21,157 nt of DNA, taken from contig DIWP01000044.1 in assembly GCA_002423545.1 (NCBI GenBank), forward strand, positions 139 through 21,295, given 5' to 3'. Position numbers and translations under genes: made by a program. Origin of the DNA: Thermoleophilia bacterium UBA6103 (GTDB taxonomy: Bacteria; Actinomycetota; Thermoleophilia; UBA2241). Each line of letters opens with the position of its first letter. The first letter of the stretch is position 1. Below are positions 1-8,137 of the stretch, one piece after another. Below the pieces are notes generated by a model. The model did no database searches, was not told the DNA's origin, and was given only the letters and a program-made list of their open reading frames with translations.

Positions 1-673
<673 letters not shown>

Positions 674-892
674 GCGCGTCTCCTTCGTTCGACGTCCGCT
701 CGGGACGGACCAGACGAGATGGCCCGGCGGGATGGGGCAACGGCGATCCGGCCGGAGCTTTGGACTTTACTTGCTTCGGCGTATCGTCGGCAACGCGCCT
801 TGCTCCGGCGCGTCGCCGGCGATACAGACGCCCGCGCCGTAGCGGCGTGCCACCGGCGTCGCCGGCGGCGAAGACCGGCCCCGGACCCCTGC

Positions 893-1360
893 TCAGAGCT
901 CGCGGATCAGGATGCGGTAGCCGGCCTCACGGAAGCCGAGCTTCTCGTAGGCACGCAGGGCGCGCCGGTTCTGGGAGTACACGTAGAGGCGCAGATCGAG
1001 CCCGCCCTGCCGGCGCGCCTCCTCAGCGACCGCGTCCAGCAGGCGCGCCGTGAGACCCCTGCCGCGGTGCGCCGGCTCTATGTAGAGGCTCTGCACCCAC
1101 CAGTAGAAGCCGGCGTGCCAGTTGCTCCACTCGGTGACGGCCGACACGTTGCCCAGCCGTCTGTCGGCCGCGTCCACGAGCACGCAGTACCTGCCGAGTC
1201 GTTCGTCTGCCAGAGCGGCGGCGATGCCCCGTCGCAGCGTCGCCGTCTGCTTCTCGGCCCCTTCCGCGTCGCGCGCCTCCTCGGCCGCGAACCCGACCAG
1301 CGCGTCGAGGTCGTCCGGCCGAGCACGGCGCACGCGCAGCCGCTCCTTGGAGACGGTCAC
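893..1360 (-). CDS. GNAT-family N-acetyltransferase
   Basis: A 155-residue single-domain GNAT protein that would move an acetyl group from acetyl-CoA to an amine; the substrate cannot be told. The N-terminus (LRVRRARPDDLDALVGFA) is the usual first strand and helix. Residues about 88-115 hold VQSLYIEPAHRGRGLTARLL, where the R-G-R-G-L stretch is the acetyl-CoA pyrophosphate-binding motif A. The end, LYVYSQNRRALRAYEKLGF, is the classic motif B. It starts at GTG 1360, whose GTGA overlaps the stop of the hydrolase stub upstream, so it is probably translationally coupled and belongs to the leftward transsulfuration operon. Length is normal and there is no sign of decay. The family call is firm; the function is unknown. 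Confidence 0.92.
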   Translation of the reverse strand: MTVSKERLRVRRARPDDLDALVGFAAEEARDAEGAEKQTATLRRGIAAALADERLGRYCVLVDAADRRLGNVSAVTEWSNWHAGFYWWVQSLYIEPAHRGRGLTARLLDAVAEEARRQGGLDLRLYVYSQNRRALRAYEKLGFREAGYRILIREL

Positions 1361-1530
1361 CGCTCGGCCACCGTCGTCGTCACGTCGCTGCCGGCGTCGC
1401 CGCCGCTCTCCAGCAGGAAGGCGCGCAGATCGCGACGGAACCGCGGGCCGGATGCCGGATGCCCCATCCCTTCGTACAGGATCAGGCGGGCATCCGGGAT
1501 GCCGGCGGCCGGCGTGCCTCGTCGCTTCAC
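1357..1530 (-). pseudogene. C-terminal stub of an alpha/beta hydrolase
   Basis: A 57-codon frame missed by ordinary length cut-offs. It reads IPDARLILYEGMGHPASGPR followed by FRRDLRAFLLES, the usual last strand, catalytic-histidine loop (GMGH) and final helix of an alpha/beta hydrolase. The nucleophile and acid parts of the fold are absent. It has a good ribosome site (GAGGAGG, six bases before GTG 1530), so it looks like an original start region joined in frame to the C-terminus by an internal deletion. Its TGA overlaps the GTG of the acetyltransferase (GTGA). It cannot be catalytic alone, but it may still serve as a coupling leader for the acetyltransferase. Confidence 0.72.
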
Positions 1531-1606
1531 GTCGTGCCTCCTCGGGCGTCGGCGCTGCGGGACTTCCCCGCTCCGGCTCCGCGTACCCCCGTGCTCGAGC
1601 CTCGCC

Positions 1607-2821
1607 TCAGGCCACGTCGAGCGCCTGCGCCAGGTCGGCGATCAGGTCGTCGGCGTCCTCGATGCCGACCGAGTAGCGGATGAGGCCCTCGGGGATGCCC
1701 ATCGACGCGCGCTCCTCCGGCGTGCACTCCACGTGGCTGGTCGTGGCCGGCGGCCCGGCGATCGTCTCCACGGCCCCGAGGTTGGCGGCCCGATGAGCCA
1801 GCCGCAGCCGCGGCAGCACGCGCTTGACCGCCTCGAAGCCGCCGTCGAGAGCGAAGCTCAGCACGCCGCCGTAGCCGCGCATCTGCCGTTTGGCGATGTC
1901 GTGATGCGGGTGCGACTCCAGCCCAGGGTAGTTGACGACCCCGACCGCCGGCTGCTCCTGCAGCCAGCCGGCGATGCGCAGGGCACTCTCGTTCTGCTGG
2001 CGCACCCGCAGGGCGAGCGTCTTCATGCTGCGGATGAGCAGGTAGGCGGCCATCGGGTCGAGCGTGGCGCCGGTGATCTCGCGGTAGTGATAGATGGTCT
2101 CTACCAGATCGGGCGAGCCGCAGACCACGCCGCCCAGCACGTCGGCGTGGCCGCCGAGGAACTTGGTGGCGCTGTGGAGTACGAGGTCGGCTCCCAGAGC
2201 CAGCGGGTTCTGGTTGATGGGCGTGGCGAACGTGTTGTCGGCGACCACCACGGCGCCGGCCTCGTGCCCGGCGGCGGCCAGCCGGGCGATGTCGAGCACC
2301 TTGAGGGTCGGGTTGGTCGGCGACTCCAGGTAGACCATCGCGCACCCCTCGGCGATGGCCGCCTCGATCTGCTCGTGGTCGTCGGTGTCGCACAGCTCGG
2401 CCCGCACGCCGAAGCGCGGCAGGAACTCGAGGAAGAGCTTGCTCGTACCGCCGTAGGTGTCCTTGACGGAGACGACGCGGTCACCCGGCGAGAGCAGCGC
2501 GAAGAGCGTGTTGCTCACCGCCGCCATGCCGGTGGCGAAGCTGGTCGCCGCGGCGGCGCCCTCGAGGATGCGGGTCTTCTCCTCGAAGGCCCGCATCGTC
2601 GGGTTCGTGTTGCGGCTGTAGATGTGACCGGGCGTGCGGCCCAGAGCCACGTCGAGCCACGAGTCGACGTCCGGGTAGCCGTAGGCGCAGCTGTAGACCA
2701 CCGGCACCTGCGTCGCCGCCTGCACGAGGTACTCGCCCTCGCCGGCCCAGACGGCCTGGGTGCTCGGACTCATGTCTTTACCGGCGCCCGCACCGTCGTC
2801 CGGCCGTGCTGCATCGGTCAT
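1607..2821 (-). CDS. PLP-dependent transsulfuration enzyme (cystathionine gamma-synthase / sulfhydrylase / methionine gamma-lyase family)
   Basis: A 404-residue cytosolic enzyme of the Cys/Met metabolism PLP family. Visible landmarks are YSRNTNPT (residues 68-75, cofactor phosphate contact from the neighbouring subunit), FATGMAA (95-101), YLESPTNPT (164-172), VADNTFATP (193-201) with the pyridine-nitrogen Asp at 195, and SATKFLGGHAD with the Schiff-base lysine at 220. The C-terminus has SLG-type residues replaced by NLGAVET and the usual RYSVGIED end. Length is typical. ATG 2821 follows an AAGGAG site. Whether it makes cystathionine, uses O-acetylhomoserine with sulfide, or degrades methionine cannot be settled from motifs. 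No SAM riboswitch was seen in the short upstream gap. The hydrolase stub and acetyltransferase follow on the same strand. Confidence 0.93.
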   Translation of the reverse strand: MTDAARPDDGAGAGKDMSPSTQAVWAGEGEYLVQAATQVPVVYSCAYGYPDVDSWLDVALGRTPGHIYSRNTNPTMRAFEEKTRILEGAAAATSFATGMAAVSNTLFALLSPGDRVVSVKDTYGGTSKLFLEFLPRFGVRAELCDTDDHEQIEAAIAEGCAMVYLESPTNPTLKVLDIARLAAAGHEAGAVVVADNTFATPINQNPLALGADLVLHSATKFLGGHADVLGGVVCGSPDLVETIYHYREITGATLDPMAAYLLIRSMKTLALRVRQQNESALRIAGWLQEQPAVGVVNYPGLESHPHHDIAKRQMRGYGGVLSFALDGGFEAVKRVLPRLRLAHRAANLGAVETIAGPPATTSHVECTPEERASMGIPEGLIRYSVGIEDADDLIADLAQALDVA

Positions 2822-2927
2822 CGGCTCACTCCTTCGATCTCCAGGTCAGAGGCAGGCTCTCGGGACGGTCGGCCACTGCGAGGACCGCCCGATCGCTGCT
2901 CCGATTGTCGGGTCGATGTCGGTCGGA

Positions 2928-3353
2928 TCACTCCTCAGACAGCACGATCCCGCACTCTTTCACGAACGCCCCGAAGAGCTGGTCGGTGCTCTTGATGTGC
3001 TCGATGAGCCAGGTGCCGAGGAACGTGTCGATGGCTTGCTCCAGGGCCGGCGTGTCGCCCTCTTCCTCGAAGTCCCCGATGAGGTTGGCGACCGTGGTGC
3101 GCAGCTCCTCGTGCTTGGCTTTGTGGCCGGCGATCTGGGGGTAGGCGGTCTGCGTCATGAACCGCTCTTCGGTGGAGAAGTGCAGGTCGGTGTAGTCGAT
3201 GAGGAACCCGAGAGTCCTGGTGACCGGCGCATGGCCGCCACGCGACTCGATGGCGTCGACGACGCTGTTGAAGTGTTCGATCCAGCGCTGGTGCTGGCCG
3301 TCGATCACGTCGATGCCGACCGACAGGCTGTCGTCCCACTCGATCTTCTTCAT
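2928..3353 (-). CDS. Bacteriohemerythrin (non-haem di-iron O2-binding protein)
   Basis: A 141-residue hemerythrin-domain protein that binds O2 at a di-iron centre in a four-helix bundle. The iron ligands are all recognisable: H21 (DGQHQ), H58 and E62 (LHFSTEE), H77 and H81 (GHKAKH), H119 and D124 (IEHIKSTD). The N-terminal IEWDDSLSVGIDVID is typical of single-domain bacteriohemerythrins. Start ATG 3353 is preceded by AGGAGGAG and overlaps the stop of the upstream gene by ATGA, so the two are cotranslated. Known roles of the family are O2 storage, delivery or sensing in microaerobic bacteria; which applies here is inference. There is no added output domain. Confidence 0.95.
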   Translation of the reverse strand: MKKIEWDDSLSVGIDVIDGQHQRWIEHFNSVVDAIESRGGHAPVTRTLGFLIDYTDLHFSTEERFMTQTAYPQIAGHKAKHEELRTTVANLIGDFEEEGDTPALEQAIDTFLGTWLIEHIKSTDQLFGAFVKECGIVLSEE

Positions 3354-4360
3354 GTGCTCCTCCTGAAGGGCCGCGCGCCATCCGGCGGGCCGACCCCGTC
3401 GTCGTCTCCGCTGGTGGATGCTCGCCGGTCATCATACGACGAGCACGACGCCGGCGGCGTCCCGAACGGCCGGACCGAGGCCGGCGGTTCCTTCTGCGCG
3501 CACTTCCCGACCGTCTGCTCGGCCGGTGGCCGGCGCCGCGGCACCTTTCGTGCCGGACGCTCCCCTGGCGCTCGCCGCGCCGGCCGGCGCTTCTCCGGCG
3601 ACGACGCGAGCACCTGCACCGGCGTCCCCGTGTAGCCGGTCCTCGCGTCGTTGCGCCGCCACAGCGTGAAGTCATCGGCAGACAGGGCGAACGGCAGACG
3701 ACACTGTAGTCCGGCAACGAAGCGGCGCGCTTCGTCGTCGACGTCGAGGAAGGGCAGCGAGAGCACCAGGTTGCAGGACGGCCGCTCGGAGAGGCGAGCG
3801 AAGAGCCGGGACTCGCCGAGCGCCACCAGGCCGTGCCCGTCCAGGTCCTGCTCGCCGTAGAAGCGGCCGCCCTGATCCGGCAGCGGCCGACCCGACTCGA
3901 GGTCTACCAGCCGGAAGCGCGCCTCGTAGCCGAGGAAGACCGCCGGGCTGCCGCACACGTCGGGCAAGTGCGGCAGGCCGGTCAGCCACAGGAGCGTGGC
4001 CTCGACGTCGTCGGGATCGGCGCCCCAGAAGTGGTCGCGCACGTGGCCCGCGCCCCAGCCGGCGCCCGCCCGGTGCGGTCGTCCGAACCGGGCCGACAGC
4101 TCACGCCGCACGGCCCGCGACTCCCGCGACGAGAGCCACGTGACACTCTCCTGCAGCGACACCGTGGCGCTGTGCTCGTCGACGGCCGCGCAGTCCTTCA
4201 GGAAACCGTCGAGCCGTCTCCAGACAGACACGGGGTCGCGCCTGCCGAGCTCATGCGCGCCCCCGTCTGCGACCGGCAGCCCCTCGTAGACGATCAGGGC
4301 TTCCAGCGCTCCCGGCATCATTTCCGGATCGCCGAGCGGGTACGGCAGCGGGCGCCTCAT
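3350..4360 (-). CDS. Unrecognised protein coupled to hemerythrin, with a basic low-complexity tail
   Basis: I do not recognise this 336-residue protein. Residues about 1-245 look like a globular soluble domain with many aromatic residues and short ordered blocks (ALIVYEGLPVADGG, SVWRRLDGFLKDC, HFWGADPDDVEATLLWLTGL, FRLVDLESGRPLPDQGGRFY, LPFALSADDFTLWRR). From about residue 255 the chain turns into a proline-, arginine- and serine-rich disordered tail. No signal peptide or membrane segment is visible. Its TGA overlaps the ATG of the hemerythrin gene (ATGA), which suggests a shared function or stoichiometry. The start at ATG 4360 has only a poor ribosome site; the DUF1295 gene ends 34 bases upstream on the same strand, so reinitiation is possible. 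Confidence 0.7.
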   Translation of the reverse strand: MRRPLPYPLGDPEMMPGALEALIVYEGLPVADGGAHELGRRDPVSVWRRLDGFLKDCAAVDEHSATVSLQESVTWLSSRESRAVRRELSARFGRPHRAGAGWGAGHVRDHFWGADPDDVEATLLWLTGLPHLPDVCGSPAVFLGYEARFRLVDLESGRPLPDQGGRFYGEQDLDGHGLVALGESRLFARLSERPSCNLVLSLPFLDVDDEARRFVAGLQCRLPFALSADDFTLWRRNDARTGYTGTPVQVLASSPEKRRPARRAPGERPARKVPRRRPPAEQTVGKCAQKEPPASVRPFGTPPASCSSYDDRRASTSGDDDGVGPPDGARPFRRST

Positions 4361-4394
4361 GACACGCTCACGCGTTCCGTCCCACTCCCCGCGC

Positions 4395-5303
4395 TCATCC
4401 GTCTTCTCCTGCCCGCCGGGCGTCGGCCCGCCGCCCGGGCGGCAGCGGCACCAGCACCGACGTCCGCGACTTGTACGCTTCGTAGTCCTCCTGCCCGCCC
4501 CACTTCTGGTCGGCCTTCTTCTCGAGCATCGGGATGCCGCTCACGCGGATGAGCAGGAACGCGACGAACACCGGCGAGATCAGGGTCGCCCACTGCCAGC
4601 CCTGCAGCACCGGCGCCGCGATGACCGCCACACCCACCCAGAGCACGATCTCGCCGAAGTAGTTGGGATGACGCGACCACGACCAGAGGCCTGAGTTGAT
4701 GAACCGACCCTTGTTGGCGGGATCAGCGCGGAAGCGGCTCTTCTGGTAGTCGGCGGTCGCCTCGACGGCGATCCCCACTACCCAGATCGCCAGGCCGACG
4801 TAGGCGACCGCGCCCAGCGCCTCACGCTCGGTCGTCGTGATGGCGGCCAGGGCGGCGGCCAGCGTCAGCGTCACCCAGAGACCCTGCGTCGTCCAGGCGA
4901 TCAGGAAGCGCGGGAACGAGGTCTTGATCTCGTCGAAGCGGTCGTCCTTGCCGGCCTTGCGGATCCGCCGGACGAGATAGCTGCCCAGACGCGCTGCCCA
5001 GATGACCACGAGCACCGCCAGCAGGAACGCTCGCGCGTCGGGATCCGGGCTCGCCGCCACAGCCACCACCGCGACCGTCACGTACGTGAGGCTTCCGGTC
5101 AGGTCGTAGAAGCGTTCGGACTGCAGCAGGAACGCCGGGATGAACACGAGCCACTGGATGACGAAGGCCAGCGCCACGCCAAGGGCGAAGACGGGTATCC
5201 CGCCGACAGTCGCGCCGTCCTGACTACCGGCCCAGCCCACGCCGACGGCGACCAGGAGGATGAGCGGAAAGGCAAGCAGGGCGTTGCGATCGGACTTCTT
5301 CAT
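4395..5303 (-). CDS. DUF1295 / steroid 5-alpha-reductase-like integral membrane protein
   Basis: A 302-residue multi-pass membrane protein. Hydrophobic segments begin at once (ALLAFPLILLVAVGVGWAG) and continue with several more, giving roughly six or seven helices. The diagnostic C-terminal signature is present: NKGRFINSGLWSWSRHPNYF followed by GEIVLWVGV, the conserved N-x-G-L-W-x-x-S-R-H-P-N-Y motif shared by DUF1295 proteins and 5-alpha-reductase or isoprenylcysteine-methyltransferase-like enzymes. The motif binds NADPH or SAM in characterised relatives; the substrate here is unknown. ATG 5303 is preceded by AGAGGAG at five bases. A K/R-rich short tail faces the cytoplasm. It is divergent from the methyltransferase at 5640. 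Confidence 0.9.
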   Translation of the reverse strand: MKKSDRNALLAFPLILLVAVGVGWAGSQDGATVGGIPVFALGVALAFVIQWLVFIPAFLLQSERFYDLTGSLTYVTVAVVAVAASPDPDARAFLLAVLVVIWAARLGSYLVRRIRKAGKDDRFDEIKTSFPRFLIAWTTQGLWVTLTLAAALAAITTTEREALGAVAYVGLAIWVVGIAVEATADYQKSRFRADPANKGRFINSGLWSWSRHPNYFGEIVLWVGVAVIAAPVLQGWQWATLISPVFVAFLLIRVSGIPMLEKKADQKWGGQEDYEAYKSRTSVLVPLPPGRRADARRAGEDG

Positions 5304-5639
5304 GACGCTCCTCTGCGACGGGCTGCGGGGCGTCCTCTGCATACCCGAGCGGCGCCGGACCGTACACTTCGGCACCGGCGTCGACAGGGCCCCGGAACAC
5401 GCGGCAGAAGGACCGGCTGATCGGAAACCGGGTTGCGGCCAGACTCTGGAGCTTCCGTTCTCCAGCGCCTCCCGGACGTCTGGTCGGTCCATGGCTTCCA
5501 GACCCGGTGGTGGACCCGGTCGCCGAGGGGTGGGGATGGAGCGACACATCGAGCGATACATCGAGAGTCCTCACAGTCATCGTGTAGGCTGCTGCCGTGC
5601 CGGTCTGCCTGCTCACGAGGAAAGGAAGCGGCCATTCAG
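5304..5639. promoter_or_regulatory. Divergent intergenic region without a gene
   Basis: This 336-base gap separates the DUF1295 gene (leftward) from the methyltransferase (rightward). No frame in it looks like protein. It must hold two divergent promoters, but I see no strong -35/-10 pair. The one clear structure is a 12-base tandem repeat at 5541-5564 (GCGACACATCGA then GCGATACATCGA, one mismatch), about 75 bases before the methyltransferase start, which could be a regulator site. Confidence 0.4.
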
Positions 5640-6401
5640 ATGGACATGTGGAAGTACTTCGGCATCACACACACCGACCACACGGTCATGGACCCGATGA
5701 GCCTGGCCAAGACCGAGGAGCTCATCGAGCTTCTCCGCCTTCCGGACGGCGGTCACGTCCTGGATGTGGCGTGTGGGAAGGCGGAGTTCCTCTGCCTCGT
5801 CGCCGAGAAGTACGATGTGGTCGGCACCGGCGTCGACCTGTCGCCCATCACGATCGAGGAGGCACGCAGGAACGTGGCGGCCCGCGGCCTGAACGGGCGC
5901 ATCGAGCTCCTCCACATGGACGGTGGCGAGTACCAGCCCGACAGCAGGGAGACGCTGGACCTGGCCTCGTGCATCGGCGGATCGTGGATCTACAAGGGGC
6001 ACAGGGGGACGCTGGAGGCGCTCGGCGGAATGGTGCAGCCGGGGGGACTGGTGCTCGTCGGCGAACCCTTCTGGAGAACGGACCCGGATCCCGACTACCT
6101 GAGGCTGACCGGTCAGGACGCCGATCTCTGCGGCACTCACAGGAGCAACGTCCAGGCCGGTCTGGACCTGGGCCTTTCGTTCCTGTACACAGTGGTGTCC
6201 GGTGAGGACGACTGGGACCGCTACGAGGGGCTCCAGTGGCAGGCGGCCGAACGCTATGCGGCAGTCCATCCCGACGACCCGGACGTGGAGCAGCTGCTGG
6301 AGACCTCGAGCAGGGACCGGGACGCCTACCTGCGCTGGGGGCGGGACTGCCTTGGCTGGGCCATGTATCTGTTCCGGAAGCCCGGCGGAAGTCGATCATG
6401 A
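5640..6401 (+). CDS. Class I SAM-dependent methyltransferase
   Basis: A 253-residue soluble methyltransferase. Motif I is HVLDVACGKAEFLCL (about residues 39-53), followed by the acidic end of strand 2 in GTGVDLSPITIEEARRN, and a motif-IV-like segment DLASCIGGSWIYKG. LGGMVQPGGLVLVGEPFWR is the usual strand 5 region. The C-terminal third (DWDRYEGLQWQAAERYAAVH onward) is helical and ends in GWAMYLFRK, a pattern common in small-molecule methyltransferases. The substrate cannot be named. ATG 5640 follows GAGGAAAGGAAG at about eleven bases, a little far; ATG 5646 is an alternative. It is one of few plus-strand genes on this side and is convergent with the S66 fragment, with 44 bases between them. 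Confidence 0.88.
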   Translation: MDMWKYFGITHTDHTVMDPMSLAKTEELIELLRLPDGGHVLDVACGKAEFLCLVAEKYDVVGTGVDLSPITIEEARRNVAARGLNGRIELLHMDGGEYQPDSRETLDLASCIGGSWIYKGHRGTLEALGGMVQPGGLVLVGEPFWRTDPDPDYLRLTGQDADLCGTHRSNVQAGLDLGLSFLYTVVSGEDDWDRYEGLQWQAAERYAAVHPDDPDVEQLLETSSRDRDAYLRWGRDCLGWAMYLFRKPGGSRS

Positions 6402-6445
6402 CCTGCGCGCGACACGCTTCCGGTCTGTCTCGACGCGGCGACGCC

Positions 6446-6736
6446 TCAGGTTGACGCGATCGCTGGATGGCCCTGCCCAGAGTCCACCGCCGCCTCGAGT
6501 ATCTCGAAACGCCGGCCCAGCGTGTCGATGCGGGCCCGACAGCCGACGGGCCGAGTGAACTGCGGCGCGGTGTGGCCTAAGTCCATGTCGGTCACGATCC
6601 GGAAGTCGTAGCTCGCCGTCTGCTCCAGCAGGATCCCACGCAGCTCTTCCTTCTCTTCCGCCGAGTAGCCCAGCGGACGGCCGACAAGCAGGCCGCGAAG
6701 CTGACGGAGAACGCCTGTGTTCCTGTAGTCGGTCAA
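6446..6736 (-). pseudogene. Truncated S66 peptidase (LD-carboxypeptidase / MccF-like), C-terminal ~96 residues
   Basis: The frame carries LRGLLVGRPLGYSAEEKEEL, then YDFRIVTDMDLGHTAPQFTR and PVGCRARIDTLGRRFEILEA. This is the C-terminal end of the S66 family, including the GHT histidine of the Ser-Glu-His triad. The N-terminal two thirds with the nucleophile serine are missing: the homology stops exactly at the outer core of the last attC site (6732-6738). The full family is about 300-350 residues. The fragment is either a chromosomal gene cut by the array or a cassette whose front has been lost. It has no start signal of its own, so it is probably not expressed as an enzyme. Confidence 0.8.
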
Positions 6737-6794
6737 GCGCGTGGCACATGAGCGGCGATCCGCAGGGTTGTCCGTCTCGATGTGCTTGTTGGGA
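6732..6794 (-). repeat. attC4 (63 bp, distal core degenerate)
   Basis: Reading the cassette strand it opens with TCCCAAC (6788-6794), then the left arm AAGCACATCGAG, inner arms around a small loop, and the right arm CTCATGTG. It is almost identical to attC2 and attC3. The opening core is complementary to GTTGGGA at the start of the lipoprotein cassette (7504-7510). The outer core, however, reads GCTTGAC (6732-6738) instead of G-TT-RRRY, and abuts the S66 fragment. The array probably ends here through decay or a rearrangement. Confidence 0.88.
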
Positions 6795-6861
6795 AAGCAC
6801 TGCTTCGACGCCCAGTTCCGGATACCGACTCCCATGACCTGCGATTCCATGCCGGACCGCC

Positions 6862-7470
6862 TCATTCCGCCGGCCGGAAGGTGTCGATCACCAAGTCGAA
6901 ACACGGCCGCACAGCACCCCAGTCCTCGACGGCATCCGACATGCTCAGCTTGTACTGGAAGGTGTCCCGGTAGAGCAGGTACTGTCGCGCTCGACAGCTC
7001 ATACCGTCTTGGTGATAGGTGAACGTAGTCACGAAGCCCCATGCCCCGTTGACGTCGACAGCCTCCAGCGGCGTCCGGCTGCCTTCGGGGTCGAGATAGG
7101 TCGCCAAGGCGTCCATCTCGCTCGCCAGTTCCTTCTCGATCCAGTCGGCATTCGACCTATCGACGGCGATGTCGAGTTGCTCGGCCATGATCACCAGCCC
7201 ATCGTCCTCGCTGGTCGTGAACCGCATAGCGAGCAGCCCTGGTGAACTGGAGCTGGGGCTTGCGACGTTCTTCGGCCCTTCCATGAAGGCCGGATCGTAG
7301 TCGAAGGCGAAGTCGAACTCGGGGTTGACGTACGTCTTCACCTCGGGCGAGAGATTATCGGCGGCTCCCGAGGCTTCGTCTGCGGGGTTGGTGAGGCTGC
7401 CGCACGCCACCGCACCGACCGCGAGAGCGAGCGCGAGGAGGACGCCACAGCCACGGAGAACCGAGGTCAC
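6862..7470 (-). CDS. Small secreted lipoprotein, cassette 4 cargo
   Basis: A 202-residue protein with a lipoprotein signal: short basic start (VTSVLRG), hydrophobic core LLALALAVGA and the lipobox-like AVAC with the lipid cysteine at about residue 22. The mature part begins with a Ser/Ala/Asp-rich linker, then a domain resembling PsbP/DUF1795-type lipoproteins in outline (VNPEFDFAFDYDPAFM, LAMRFTTSEDDGLVIMAEQL, GAWGFVTTFTYHQDGMSCRA, LYRDTFQYKLSMS); that match is a guess. GTG 7470 is chosen because it gives a complete signal peptide and lies 39 bases inside the cassette; the ribosome site is weak. It has no promoter of its own that I can see and may depend on readthrough. Lipid anchoring to the outer face of the membrane is inferred. 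Confidence 0.8.
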   Translation of the reverse strand: MTSVLRGCGVLLALALAVGAVACGSLTNPADEASGAADNLSPEVKTYVNPEFDFAFDYDPAFMEGPKNVASPSSSSPGLLAMRFTTSEDDGLVIMAEQLDIAVDRSNADWIEKELASEMDALATYLDPEGSRTPLEAVDVNGAWGFVTTFTYHQDGMSCRARQYLLYRDTFQYKLSMSDAVEDWGAVRPCFDLVIDTFRPAE

Positions 7471-7503
7471 GATTGCGCCCTGTGGCTTTCTTCCACTGTG
7501 TCT

Positions 7504-7566
7504 TCCCAACGCGAGGCACATGAGCGGCAACCCGCAGGGTTGTCCGTCTCGATGTGCTTGTTCGGT
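7504..7566 (-). repeat. attC3 (63 bp)
   Basis: Cassette-strand order: ACCGAAC core (7560-7566), arm AAGCACATCGAG, stem CGG-A-CAACCC, loop TGC, stem GGGTTG-CCG, arm CTCATGTG, core GTTGGGA (7504-7510). The hairpin leaves single unpaired bases in the left arm, which is how integron integrases choose the strand. The opening core pairs with the GTTCGGT that starts the HicAB cassette. The sequence between the cores is identical to attC2. Confidence 0.93.
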
Positions 7567-7576
7567 GTGCTCCTCC

Positions 7577-7789
7577 TCACAGATCTTCCGGGCGCAGACC
7601 GCTGTGCTTGGCGATGCGCGCCAGCATGCGCGGACCGATCTCCTCCCGGTCGTGGAAGGCGAAGACCAGGTCCGGCCACCCGGGGCGGGCAAGGACGCGA
7701 TGAGAGCCACTCTGGCGCTTGACGGTCCAGCCGATGCGAAGCAGTGCGGCCAGGACGCGCTTGGCGCGCGTGCTGGGCCAGTCGCTCAT
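7577..7789 (-). CDS. hicA: HicA-family mRNA interferase toxin, cassette 3
   Basis: A 70-residue toxin with a double-stranded-RNA-binding-like fold that cleaves mRNA when free of its antitoxin. The hallmark GSH motif is at KRQSGSHRVLARPG (about residues 24-37), with the histidine being the catalytic residue in studied HicA proteins. The end, FHDREEIGPRMLARIAKHSG followed by L, is typical of the final helix. ATG 7789 overlaps the stop of the antitoxin gene (ATGA), so the pair is translationally coupled with the antitoxin first. The stop lies 11 bases from the attC3 core, so the cassette has almost no spare sequence. Toxin-antitoxin cassettes are known from large sedentary integrons, where they oppose array loss. 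Confidence 0.93.
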   Translation of the reverse strand: MSDWPSTRAKRVLAALLRIGWTVKRQSGSHRVLARPGWPDLVFAFHDREEIGPRMLARIAKHSGLRPEDL

Positions 7790-7998
7790 GCGGCAGCGAA
7801 GGAGATGTCGAGAAACTCGCGCCCGGCCTCGTCATGCTCGAGCCGGTCGGCCACCACCCGCAGCGCCAGTGCCTGCACATGGGCGATCGCCTGATCCTGC
7901 GTCGCCCCGTAGGCCAGCACGCCCGGCAGTTCGACGACCTCGGCGATCCAGCGACCGTTGATCTCCTGCTCAAGCTCGATGCTGAATGCCACGGACAT
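7786..7998 (-). CDS. hicB: HicB-family antitoxin, cassette 3
   Basis: A 70-residue antitoxin partner of HicA. The pattern SIELEQEINGRWIAEVVELP followed by GVLAYGATQDQAIAHVQAL is the partial RNase-H-like HicB fold (substrate-like strand pair, G-x-x-A-x-G-x-T-x-x-E/Q-A helix). There is no C-terminal DNA-binding domain, so autoregulation by this protein alone is doubtful. ATG 7998 has a good ribosome site (GGAAGGAG) five bases upstream. About 70 bases of cassette sequence precede it; these include AT-richer bases that could hold a promoter, but no clear consensus was found. Confidence 0.92.
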   Translation of the reverse strand: MSVAFSIELEQEINGRWIAEVVELPGVLAYGATQDQAIAHVQALALRVVADRLEHDEAGREFLDISFAAA

Positions 7999-8067
7999 GA
8001 CGCTCCTTCCGACACCTCACGATAAGGATACTACCCGTGGGAGTGATGTGGCATGTCGCCTGAGTCC

Positions 8068-8130
8068 ACCGAACGCGAGGCACATGAGCGGCAACCCGCA
8101 GGGTTGTCCGTCTCGATGTGCTTGTTCGGC
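8068..8130 (-). repeat. attC2 (63 bp)
   Basis: Opens with GCCGAAC (8124-8130) and closes with GTTCGGT (8068-8074) on the cassette strand. The interior is identical to attC3. The opening core is the exact complement of GTTCGGC, the start of the MazEF-like cassette at 8800-8806. The cores relax the G-TT-RRRY consensus at the first purine, yet keep perfect pairing within the cassette. Confidence 0.93.
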
Positions 8131-8137
8131 ATTCGCG

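Noticed and set aside
2822..2927. SAM riboswitch before the transsulfuration gene
   Set aside because: Only 106 bases are available and none of the conserved SAM-I or SAM-IV core segments can be seen.
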